Source: JAXMCI01 sp046349435
GTDB taxonomy: Bacteria > Pseudomonadota > Alphaproteobacteria > Dongiales > Dongiaceae
Reading direction: 5' to 3'
Length of the DNA stretch: 64,000 nucleotides
Assembly: GCA_046349435.1 (NCBI GenBank)
Contig: JAXMCI010000012.1
Span: 124,001-188,000, forward strand
In this document: positions 53,911-61,281 of the stretch, in pieces
How positions within the stretch are numbered: position 1 is the stretch's first letter
Layout of the letters: every line of letters starts with the position of its first letter
Translations under genes and position numbers: made by a program
The notes under the pieces: model-generated
What the model was told of the DNA's origin: nothing
Seen by the model: the letters and a program-made list of their open reading frames with translations, nothing else
Databases searched by the model: none

Positions 53911-55461
53911 TTGGCCGGCGATGCGCAGGGCGAGGTCGTCGATTTCCTGTCGCGGCCGGGCACGCTGGGGCCCGGCGTCGCCGAGCGGATCGAGACCCAT
54001 GCCTCGATCGTCTTCCTCGCCGGCGAGCGCGCCTTCAAGCTGAAGCGCGCCGTCCGCTACTCCTATCTCGACTATTCCACGCCGGAGCGGCGCCGCGCGG
54101 CCTGCGAGGCCGAGCTGGCGGTCAACCGCCGCACCGCGCCGGCGCTCTACCGCGCGGTGCGCGCGGTGCGCCGCGGCGCCGGCGGCGCGCTCACCCTCGA
54201 CGGCAGCGGCGAGCCGGTCGACTGGCTGCTGGTCATGCGGCGCTTCCCCGAGGACGCCCTCTTCGACCGCATGGCGCTGGCGGGATCGCTCGATCCCGGG
54301 CTGATGCGCGACCTCGCCGACGCCGTCGCCGCCTTCCACGACTCCGCCGAGGCGACCACGGCCCATGGCGGCCATGCCGGCATGACCGGGATGGTCGCCG
54401 GCAACACCGCCAACCTGCGGCTCGGCGTGCCTGACCTCTTCGCCGCCGACGCCGTCGACGCGCTCAACGCCGCCAGCCGCGCCGCGGTCGAGGCGCAGGC
54501 GGCGCTGCTCGAGCGGCGGCGCCTGGACGGCCGGGTGCGGCACTGCCACGGCGACCTGCATCTCGGCAACATCTGCCTGTTCGAGGGCCGGCCGACCCTG
54601 TTCGACGGCATCGAGTTCAACCCGGCGATCGCCAATGTCGACGTGCTCTACGACCTCTCCTTCCTGCTGATGGACCTCGAGCATCGCGGCCTCGGCCCGC
54701 TCGGCAGCGTCGTCTTCAACCGCTATCTCGACCGCCGCGACGAATCGGACGGGCTGCCGGCGCTGCCGCTCTTCCTCTCGGTCCATGCCGCGATCCGCGC
54801 CCATGTCGGCATGGCGGCGGCGCGGCGCGCGGCGGGGGAGGCAGCGGCCCGGCAGGCCACGGCCGCGCGCGGCTATCTCGACCTCGCGGCCCGGCTGCTG
54901 CGGCCGGCGCCGCCGCTGCTGGTCGCGGTCGGCGGCCTCAGCGGCACCGGCAAGTCGACCCTGGCCCAGGCGCTGGCGCCCGGCCTCGGCGCGGTGCCGG
55001 GCGCCCGGGTGCTGCGCACCGACGTGATCCGCAAGCGGCTGCTCGGCCGTGCCCCGGAGGAGCGGCTGCCGGCCGAGGCCTATCGGCCCGAGGTCGATGC
55101 CCGGGTCTATGGCGCCCAGCTCGACGCCGCCCGCCGTGCGCTCGCCGCCGGGCAGGCGGTCATCCTCGACGCGGTGTTCGGACGGCCCGAGGAGCGCGAC
55201 GCCGCCGGCAGCGTCGCGGCGGCGCTCGGCCTGCCCTTCGCCGGCTTCTGGCTCGAGGCCGATCCGGCGGTGCTGGAGGCGCGCATCGCGGCCCGGCGCA
55301 ACGACGCTTCCGACGCCACGGTGGCGGTGGTGCGCCGGCAGCTGGAGCGCGATCCCGGCCCGATCGCCTGGATCCGGCTCGCCGCCGGGGGCGGGCCGGC
55401 GGCGCTGGCCGCCGCCGCCCGCGCCGCGCTGGCGACCGCAAACCGGCAATCCGTCGGTTGA
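53911..55461 (+). CDS. Bifunctional APH-like kinase and P-loop ATPase
   Basis: This 516-residue protein starts at TTG 53911 after AGGG. The N-terminal half is aminoglycoside-phosphotransferase-like with catalytic HCHGDLHLGNICLFEG and FDGIEFNPAIANVD. The C-terminal half has Walker A GGLSGTGKSTLAQAL and RTDVIRKRLLG, like gluconate/shikimate-type kinases. The two-domain form is a known family of unknown substrate. It follows the glutamate-synthase genes by 53 bases and precedes a universal stress protein. Confidence 0.85.
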   Translation: MAGDAQGEVVDFLSRPGTLGPGVAERIETHASIVFLAGERAFKLKRAVRYSYLDYSTPERRRAACEAELAVNRRTAPALYRAVRAVRRGAGGALTLDGSGEPVDWLLVMRRFPEDALFDRMALAGSLDPGLMRDLADAVAAFHDSAEATTAHGGHAGMTGMVAGNTANLRLGVPDLFAADAVDALNAASRAAVEAQAALLERRRLDGRVRHCHGDLHLGNICLFEGRPTLFDGIEFNPAIANVDVLYDLSFLLMDLEHRGLGPLGSVVFNRYLDRRDESDGLPALPLFLSVHAAIRAHVGMAAARRAAGEAAARQATAARGYLDLAARLLRPAPPLLVAVGGLSGTGKSTLAQALAPGLGAVPGARVLRTDVIRKRLLGRAPEERLPAEAYRPEVDARVYGAQLDAARRALAAGQAVILDAVFGRPEERDAAGSVAAALGLPFAGFWLEADPAVLEARIAARRNDASDATVAVVRRQLERDPGPIAWIRLAAGGGPAALAAAARAALATANRQSVG

Positions 55462-55539
55462 TCGGCGGCGCGAAGGCTCCTATTGATGGCGGGCCGCGGC
55501 GCTGGTGGGCGGCGGGCGGCGAGTTCCAGGGGGACAGCG

Positions 55540-56379
55540 ATGATCAAGTCGATTCTCGTGCTCGCGGGCGGCAGCGCCCAGATGGTGGGCACGCTGCAGA
55601 CGGCCGCGCGGGCGGCGCGCAAGACCGGCGCCGAGCTCGACGTGCTGCATGTCCGGGCGGACGCCGAGCAGCTGACCTACTACGCCGGCGACATGATCGC
55701 GCCCGTGCCGATCTCCGACCGCGCGGTCGAGGAGGCGGAGGCCGCCATCGCCGAGCGGGCCGCCCACGCCAAGGCCTGCTACGACCGGGTCTTCGGCGAG
55801 CAGAGCGGCGGCGTCGCCTGGGTCGAGGCGCGCGGCCGCGAGCCGCAGGTCGTGGCGGAGTACGGCAGGACCACCGACCTGGTGGTGATCAGCCGGCCCG
55901 GCAGCGCGGTCGACGACGACGATCCGGAGAGCGTCAACGCGGCGCTGTTCGAGACCGGCCGGCCGGTGCTGGTGGCGCCGCCGACCCCGCTCGCCAGCTT
56001 CGGCACCCGCGTCGCCATCGCCTGGAACGGCAGCATCCAGGCCTCGCGCGCCGTCGCCGCGGCGGTGCCGCTGATCGAGCAGGCGGCCGAGGTCACCGTG
56101 CTGACCGCCGGCAAGCCGGACGACCGGCCGGCGACCGACCGGCTCGTCGCCTATCTCAGGAAGCACGGCGTCACCGCCCGGATCGATTCCTTCGACCCCG
56201 GCTCGAGCTCCTCGCGCGCCCGCGGCCGCAGCCTGCTGCAGCACGCCACCGAGATGCAGTCCGACCTGCTGGTGATGGGCGCCTACGGCCAGGGCCGGGT
56301 GATGCAGTTCCTCGGGCTGGGCGGCGCCACCGCCAAGGTGATCACCGCCAACACCATGCCGCTGCTGATGGCGCACTGA
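55540..56379 (+). CDS. Universal stress protein, tandem UspA domains
   Basis: This 279-residue protein starts at ATG 55540 with AGGGGGA just upstream. The N-terminal UspA domain (IKSILVLAGGSAQMVGTLQT, LVVISRPGS) lacks the full nucleotide loop; the C-terminal domain has DLLVMGAYGQGRVMQFLGLG, matching the G-x2-G-x9-G-type ATP-binding segment. Such proteins bind ATP or AMP and are induced under starvation or stress. It follows the APH-like gene by 78 bases and may share its transcript. Confidence 0.87.
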   Translation: MIKSILVLAGGSAQMVGTLQTAARAARKTGAELDVLHVRADAEQLTYYAGDMIAPVPISDRAVEEAEAAIAERAAHAKACYDRVFGEQSGGVAWVEARGREPQVVAEYGRTTDLVVISRPGSAVDDDDPESVNAALFETGRPVLVAPPTPLASFGTRVAIAWNGSIQASRAVAAAVPLIEQAAEVTVLTAGKPDDRPATDRLVAYLRKHGVTARIDSFDPGSSSSRARGRSLLQHATEMQSDLLVMGAYGQGRVMQFLGLGGATAKVITANTMPLLMAH

Positions 56380-56435
56380 GGGGCGGCAAGCCCCTCGGTC
56401 AGGCGTTAGGCTGCCCTGAGGGCCATGGCCCTCAG
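56378..56435. terminator. Two adjacent hairpins between convergent genes
   Basis: Hairpin one, GAGGGGC-GGCAA-GCCCCTC, spans 56378-56396. A second, perfect 20-bp palindrome, spans 56416-56435 (CTGAGGGCCA and its mirror). They separate the universal-stress gene from the convergent DapA-like gene; the second overlaps that gene's stop. They plausibly act as a bidirectional terminator, though no U-tracts are present. Confidence 0.5.
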
Positions 56436-57334
56436 AGCGGCCCCATCGCCTCGGCGTAGCGGCGGACCAGCGACAGGCCGAACTCGCTCGGCGGCGTGAA
56501 GGGCGTGCGCGGGTCGGGATCGGGAAGCCCGAGCCGGTGCCCGAGCAGCCGCTTGCCGTAGACGAGGAACGTGTCCATCGACTCCATGAGCAGGACGAGC
56601 GGCCGCAGCACCGTGGCGTAGAGCCGCTCGGCCTCGGCCTCGCCGGCGCTCCCCGACGCCATCAGGTCGAAGATCCGGGTCAGGATGTCGGCGCTCTCGC
56701 CGCCGGGGATGCTGCCGACCGCGCCGGCCCGCATGGCGTCCGGCAGCTCGATGCCGCCATGGCCGTTGAAGACGTCGATGCCGTCGCCGACCGCGTCGAG
56801 GATGCGGCGGATGGCGATGGCCGTCGCCTCCAGCTTGAGGATCGAGACGTTGGGGTGGGCGCGGTTGAGGTCGCGCACCCCCGAAGGCGACAGCCCGATG
56901 CCGAGATATTCCGGCGCGTTCTGGATGCCGACGGGCAGGGTCGAGCGCCCGGCCACCGCGCCGAAGAAGCGGACCAGCTCGGCGTCCGGCACGCCCTTGA
57001 CCGGCGGCGGCTGCAGGATCACCCAGGCGGCGCCGACCGCGGCGGCGGCGGCGACGAACTCCTGCTGGCCGGCGATGCTGGGCTCGGCGACGGTGACGGC
57101 GACCGGACGGCGGCCGCCGACATCCTCGGCCACCCAGTCGAGCAGGGTGCGCCGCTCGGCCAGCGACAGCTTGTTGACCTCGCTCGCCAGCCCGAGCACG
57201 GCGATGCCGTGCACCCCGGCGGCGAGCAGCGCCTCGACCTGGCGGCGCATCTGGGCGCGGTCGAGCCCGCCGGCGCGGTCGAACAGCGCGTAGACCATCG
57301 GATAGACGCCGTGGAAGCCGGTGACCGTTTTCAT
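56432..57334 (-). CDS. DapA/NAL-superfamily aldolase-like enzyme
   Basis: This 300-residue TIM-barrel enzyme keeps the Schiff-base lysine in SILKLEATA and the substrate segment GIAVLGLASEVNKLS in place of GTTGE. The usual catalytic Tyr of Y-N-x-P reads I-Q-N-A-P-E-Y, so dihydrodipicolinate synthase is unlikely; a keto-acid aldolase or dehydratase is a better guess. It lies upstream of the gap to the LacI gene on the same strand and beside a polar-solute transporter, suggesting catabolic use under LacI control. Confidence 0.82.
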   Translation of the reverse strand: MKTVTGFHGVYPMVYALFDRAGGLDRAQMRRQVEALLAAGVHGIAVLGLASEVNKLSLAERRTLLDWVAEDVGGRRPVAVTVAEPSIAGQQEFVAAAAAVGAAWVILQPPPVKGVPDAELVRFFGAVAGRSTLPVGIQNAPEYLGIGLSPSGVRDLNRAHPNVSILKLEATAIAIRRILDAVGDGIDVFNGHGGIELPDAMRAGAVGSIPGGESADILTRIFDLMASGSAGEAEAERLYATVLRPLVLLMESMDTFLVYGKRLLGHRLGLPDPDPRTPFTPPSEFGLSLVRRYAEAMGPL

Positions 57335-57466
57335 CGCAGGCGGGCCCTGTGGTGGCTGGCTGTATCGTTCAAGTTACACACGGAAAGGCCGCCCCGGACA
57401 AGTCTCCCGTCGTCCTGGAATGACAAGGAAGGGCGGGATGCCGCCGGCGGATCGACCGGCGACGCC

Positions 57467-58531
57467 TCACGTCGAGCCGCCGCGCTGCAGCGCGACGGGG
57501 AAGACGAGGTCCGGGTCGGAGAAGCTGCCCACCCTGAGCCGCTGCAGGATCTCCTCGCCGCCGCGCGCGCCGATCTCGTAGGCCGGCGAGCGCACCGTGG
57601 TCAGCACCGGGTCGGTGTACTGCCAGAAGTCGAAGGCGTTGAAGCCGGTGATCAGCACGTCGCGCGGCACGCGGCGGCCCCGCGCGCGCATCAGCTTCAG
57701 GGCGGCGATGCCGATCTGGTCGTTGCCGGCGAGGATCGCCTCCGGCTCGCCGGCGGCGTCGAGGTCGGCGGCGAGCGCCGCCTGGATCGCGCCGAACTCC
57801 GATTCGGCGCAGCGCACGATGCGCAGCGAGGCGCTGCCGCCGGCGGCCCGCATCGCCTGGCGCACCCCGGCGATGCGCTCGCCGATCGCCGGCCAGTGCA
57901 GCTGCGGCACCAGCATCAGCAGCCGCTCGGCGCCGGCCGCCAGCACGGTCTCGCCGAGCATCCGGCCGCCGCCGCGGTCGTCCTGGCGGATCCGGCAGAA
58001 ATCGGCGGCGGGCGGCGGGCGCAGCGTCTCCTGGAACAGCAGCACCGGCTCGCCCAGGCTGGCCAGCGTGTCGAGGCAGGCGCGGCGCACCGCGTCGCTG
58101 CCCGACAGCATGGCGCAGATGCCGTCGGTGCGCAGGTCGCGGATCAGCGGCGAGCGGCCGACCGCGGCGGGCGGCATGCCCTGCAGCAGCAGCCCGTAGC
58201 CGTGCTCGCTGAGATGGTTGCTGAGGCCGGCGACCACCTGGGTGGTGAAGGGGTCGGCGAGATAGGTCGGCGCATCGTCGAGGATCAGCAGGCCGATCGA
58301 CAGCCGCTCGGCGCGCCGCAGGCTGCGCCCGGCGCTCTGCGGCCGGTAGCCCTGGCGCTCGATCTCCTGCTCGACGCGGGCCCGCGTCTCCGCGCCGACC
58401 GCCCCGGGGCGGTCGTTGATGACGTTCGACACCGTCATCGGCGAGACGCCGACGGCGCGCGCGATGTCGCGGATGGTGGTCCGCCGGGCGGGATGCAAGG
58501 CCCCCGCCTGCCGGCCGGGTTGCTCTGCCAT
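57467..58531 (-). CDS. LacI-family transcriptional regulator
   Basis: This 354-residue regulator has the N-terminal helix-turn-helix and hinge TTIRDIARAVGVSPMTVSNV, INDRPGAVGAETRARV and GYRPQSAGRSLRR, then a periplasmic-binding-protein-like sensor domain (SIGLLILDDAPTYLADPFTT, LAGNDQIGIAALKLM, DVLITGFNAFDFWQYTDPVL). It diverges from the ABC transporter operon, and a 14-bp near-palindrome lies between, so it probably represses both. The ligand is unknown. Confidence 0.92.
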   Translation of the reverse strand: MAEQPGRQAGALHPARRTTIRDIARAVGVSPMTVSNVINDRPGAVGAETRARVEQEIERQGYRPQSAGRSLRRAERLSIGLLILDDAPTYLADPFTTQVVAGLSNHLSEHGYGLLLQGMPPAAVGRSPLIRDLRTDGICAMLSGSDAVRRACLDTLASLGEPVLLFQETLRPPPAADFCRIRQDDRGGGRMLGETVLAAGAERLLMLVPQLHWPAIGERIAGVRQAMRAAGGSASLRIVRCAESEFGAIQAALAADLDAAGEPEAILAGNDQIGIAALKLMRARGRRVPRDVLITGFNAFDFWQYTDPVLTTVRSPAYEIGARGGEEILQRLRVGSFSDPDLVFPVALQRGGST

Positions 58532-58624
58532 GATCCTCCCCGTGAGCGGCCAGGGACCTTGCCGCCCGCCGCTCGCGCCGTCAACAGCCGGAGACGCCGC
58601 GTGCCAGTGGCGGCCGAGGCTGAT

Positions 58625-58652
58625 TTGACGTTAAAGTATACAAGCATACGCT
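58625..58652 (+). promoter_or_regulatory. Sigma70-like promoter with overlapping operator for the ABC transporter
   Basis: TTGACG at 58625-58630 and TACGCT at 58647-58652 are 16 bases apart and resemble -35 and -10 boxes. The near-palindrome GTATAC-AA-GCATAC at 58636-58649 fills the spacer, an ideal repressor position. It lies between the LacI start at 58531 and the transporter start at 58705. Confidence 0.5.
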
Positions 58653-58704
58653 GCCGGCCGGACTTCGGCGCGGGGCGGGGACACGAGAGAAGAGGGAGCA
58701 GGAC

Positions 58705-59556
58705 ATGCGAGCTTGGCATAGCGCCTGGATCCGCCGCGCCGCGGCGATCGGGCTGGCCGTGATGGCGGTGGTGGGAGCGGGCGCGGCGGCCCGGGCCGGC
58801 GACCTGCTGGACGACATCAAGGCGCGCGGCTTCATCCGCATCGGCACCTTCAGCATCCCGCCGGAGGCCTGGATCGACATCGGCACCGGCGAGTGGCAGG
58901 GCGTCGACGCCGACTTCAGCAAGGCGATCGCCAAGTCGCTCGGCGTCGAGGTCGATCCCATCGTGCTGGTGCACGCCGCCCTGGCGCCGGCCCTGCAGTC
59001 GGGCCGGGTCGACGCCATCGCCGGCCTCTACTTCACCGACGAGCGGGCCAAGGTGATGGCCTACAACAAGGTGCCGTTCTGGTACGGCGTCGACGTGCTG
59101 ATCGCCCAGTCGGCCAACAAGGACATCAAGAGCTTCGCCGACATGAAGGGCAAGGTGCTCGGCACGGTGCGCGGCTCGGCCCAGGAGATGGAGGCCAACG
59201 AGCTGCAGAAGAAGTTCGGCGTCAAGGAGATCAAGAAGTACGAATCGGCCGACCCGATGCTGATGGACCTCAAGGCCGGCCGGCTCGACGCCGCCATCTG
59301 GTGGGGCTACACCTTCGACTACGCGGCGAAGCAGAATCCGAGCTACGATTTCCGCGTCGTCCAGTACATGCCGCCCGCCTATCTCGGCAGCGACACCCTG
59401 CCGGCGACCTACTACGTCTTCCGCAAGGACGGCTCGGAGCGGCTGATCGAGGCCTTCGACGCCGAGATCAAGCGGCTGCAGTCGACCGGCGAGGCCAAGC
59501 AGATCCTCGACAGGTACGGCATGACCGCGCCGGGCTATCTGACCGGCAAGCAGTAG
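58705..59556 (+). CDS. Polar amino-acid-type ABC transporter, substrate-binding protein
   Basis: This 283-residue periplasmic protein has a signal peptide (positive start, hydrophobic core, AAARAG cleavage near residue 32) and a family 3 solute-binding fold: GFIRIGTFSIPPEAWIDI, VDADFSKAIAKSLGVEVD, GRVDAIAGLYFTDERAKVM and GKVLGTVRGSAQE. The class binds polar amino acids, opines or similar solutes. AGGGAGCAGGA precedes ATG 58705. A 27-bp inverted repeat lies between it and the permease gene. Confidence 0.9.
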   Translation: MRAWHSAWIRRAAAIGLAVMAVVGAGAAARAGDLLDDIKARGFIRIGTFSIPPEAWIDIGTGEWQGVDADFSKAIAKSLGVEVDPIVLVHAALAPALQSGRVDAIAGLYFTDERAKVMAYNKVPFWYGVDVLIAQSANKDIKSFADMKGKVLGTVRGSAQEMEANELQKKFGVKEIKKYESADPMLMDLKAGRLDAAIWWGYTFDYAAKQNPSYDFRVVQYMPPAYLGSDTLPATYYVFRKDGSERLIEAFDAEIKRLQSTGEAKQILDRYGMTAPGYLTGKQ

Positions 59557-59614
59557 CCGCCGCGCGGGGAGACCTGAGGACGGGTCTCCCCGAAGGCGCC
59601 AGTTCAGCCATATT

Positions 59615-59693
59615 GTCATCCCGGCGAAAGCCGGGATCCATCTGTCCGCCGCCGCGATGCCGACACATGGATCCCGGCTTTCGCCGGGATGAC
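59615..59693. repeat. Perfect 27-bp inverted repeat inside the transporter operon
   Basis: Arms at 59615-59641 and 59667-59693 are exact reverse complements over 27 bases around a 25-base loop, with GTCAT and ATGAC at the ends. The arms also carry an internal hairpin (CCCGGC-GAAA-GCCGGG). Transcribed, this forms a very stable stem after the binding-protein gene and before the permease gene. Confidence 0.95.
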
Positions 59694-59731
59694 GACGAGG
59701 GGTGCTGCAGTGCGCCCCGGAGCGCGGTTTC

Positions 59732-60385
59732 TTGAGCGACTTCCTCGACCTCGCGGTCCGCTACTTCCCCTATATCGCCCGGGGCATCACCGTCACCGTC
59801 GAGCTGACCCTGCTGTCGCTCTGCGTCAGCGCGGTGCTCGGGCTGGCGGCGGCGATGGGCAAGATGTCGGCCTCGCGGCTCGCCTCGGTGCCGGCCCGCA
59901 TCTACATCGAGGTGATCCGCGGCACCCCGGCGCTGCTGCAGATCTTCCTCGTCTATTTCGGGCTGACCTCCTACGGCGTGCGGCTGGAGCCGCTGCCCGC
60001 CGCGGTGATCACGCTCGGCATGATCGGCGGCGCCTATCTCGCCGAGATCTTCCGCGCCGGCATCGAATCGGTCGATCGCGGCCAGGTCGAGGCCGCCACC
60101 AGCCTGGGCATGAAGCGCGGCGCGATCATGCGCCGCATCGTGCTGCCGCAGGCCATGGTGCTGATCCTGCCGCCCTTCACCAACTTCCTGATCGCGCTGA
60201 TCAAGGACACCTCGCTGGCGCTGACCATCACCGTGCCGGACATCATGTACCGGGCCTACGACGCGGCCAACCAGTCGTTCCGCAGCATGGAGATCTACGC
60301 CATGGCCGGGGTGATCTACCTCGCCATGTGCTATCCGCTGTCGCGGCTGGCGCGCTGGCTGGAGCGGCGGCGGCCGCCGCGATGA
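59732..60385 (+). CDS. Polar amino-acid-type ABC transporter permease (HisM/GlnP family)
   Basis: This 217-residue inner-membrane permease has five hydrophobic segments and the family signature EVIRGTPALLQIFLVYFGL, with the EAA loop EAATSLGMKRGAIMRRIVLP. I place the start at TTG 59732, with GGAG 9 bases upstream; GTG 59702 is an alternative. Only one permease gene is present, so it would act as a homodimer. Its stop overlaps the ATPase start (ATGA). Confidence 0.88.
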   Translation: MSDFLDLAVRYFPYIARGITVTVELTLLSLCVSAVLGLAAAMGKMSASRLASVPARIYIEVIRGTPALLQIFLVYFGLTSYGVRLEPLPAAVITLGMIGGAYLAEIFRAGIESVDRGQVEAATSLGMKRGAIMRRIVLPQAMVLILPPFTNFLIALIKDTSLALTITVPDIMYRAYDAANQSFRSMEIYAMAGVIYLAMCYPLSRLARWLERRRPPR

Positions 60386-61134
60386 GCGCGCTGCTGCAGA
60401 TCGAGGGGCTGAGCAAGAGCTTCGGCGCGCACGAGGTGCTGTCCGGCGTCAGCCTCGACCTCGCCGAGGGCGAGGCGATCGCGCTGATCGGGCCGAGCGG
60501 CTCGGGCAAGAGCACGCTGCTGCGCTGCGTCAACCGGCTGGAGCAGCCGAACGGCGGCCGCATCCTGTTCGAGGGCGCGGAGGTGACGGCCAAGAGCGAC
60601 CTCTGCGCCATCCGCGCCCGCATGGGCATGGTGTTCCAGCACTTCAACCTGTTCACCCACATGACGGTGCTGCAGAACGTCATCGAGGCGCCGGTCCAGG
60701 TGCTGCGCACGCCGCGCGAGCGGGCGGTGGCCGAGGCCCGCCAGCTGCTCGCCCGCGTCGGCCTGGCGGAGAAGGAGGGCGCCTACCCGGCGCAGCTCTC
60801 CGGCGGCCAGAAGCAGCGCGTCGCCATCGCCCGCTGCCTCGCCATGGCGCCGCGGCTGCTGCTGCTCGACGAGATCACCTCGGCGCTCGACCCCGAGCTG
60901 GTCGGCGAGGTGCTGCAGGTCATCCGCGACCTCGCCGCCCAGGGCATGACGATGCTGATCGTCACCCACGAGATGGGCTTCGCCCGCGAGGTCGCCGACC
61001 GCGTCGTCTTCATGGACCAGGGCCGCATCATCGAGCAGGCGCCGCCGGCCGAGCTGTTCGGCCGGCCGCAGCATCCGCGCCTGCGCCAGTTCCTCCGCGC
61101 CGTGCTGGAGAAGACCCCGCTGCAGGAGGGCTGA
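60382..61134 (+). CDS. Polar amino-acid-type ABC transporter ATP-binding protein
   Basis: This 250-residue ATPase has Walker A IGPSGSGKSTLLRCVN, the family-typical MVFQHFNLFTHMTVLQNV, signature LSGGQKQRVAIARCLAM, Walker B LLLLDEITSALDPELVGEV and the switch His in IVTHEMGFAREVAD. It energises uptake through the permease upstream, with which it is translationally coupled. Confidence 0.95.
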   Translation: MSALLQIEGLSKSFGAHEVLSGVSLDLAEGEAIALIGPSGSGKSTLLRCVNRLEQPNGGRILFEGAEVTAKSDLCAIRARMGMVFQHFNLFTHMTVLQNVIEAPVQVLRTPRERAVAEARQLLARVGLAEKEGAYPAQLSGGQKQRVAIARCLAMAPRLLLLDEITSALDPELVGEVLQVIRDLAAQGMTMLIVTHEMGFAREVADRVVFMDQGRIIEQAPPAELFGRPQHPRLRQFLRAVLEKTPLQEG

Positions 61135-61183
61135 GCCGGCGGCGCCGCCGCGAGCGCCGGCCGAGACGGCGGCCCGGGCCCGA

Positions 61184-61216
61184 GCTACTATCGGCCGGCC
61201 GCTACTATCGGTCGGC
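61184..61216 (+). promoter_or_regulatory. Tandem 16-bp direct repeat upstream of the GMC gene
   Basis: GCTACTATCGGCCGGC at 61184-61199 is repeated as GCTACTATCGGTCGGC at 61201-61216, 17 bases apart and differing in one base. Its site, 66-98 bases before the GMC start codon, suits a tandem activator binding site. The binder is unknown. Confidence 0.45.
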
Positions 61217-61281
61217 TCCGGGAAGCACCAGGGCCGGACGGCTCCAAGTTTCGCGGCTCTCCCGCAAGAAGGAGAACCAGC

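Noticed and set aside
57361..57378. TGTA-N10-TACA dyad upstream of the DapA-like gene as a second LacI site
   Set aside because: The half-sites differ from GTATAC-AA-GCATAC and have low symmetry inside, so a shared operator is not supported.
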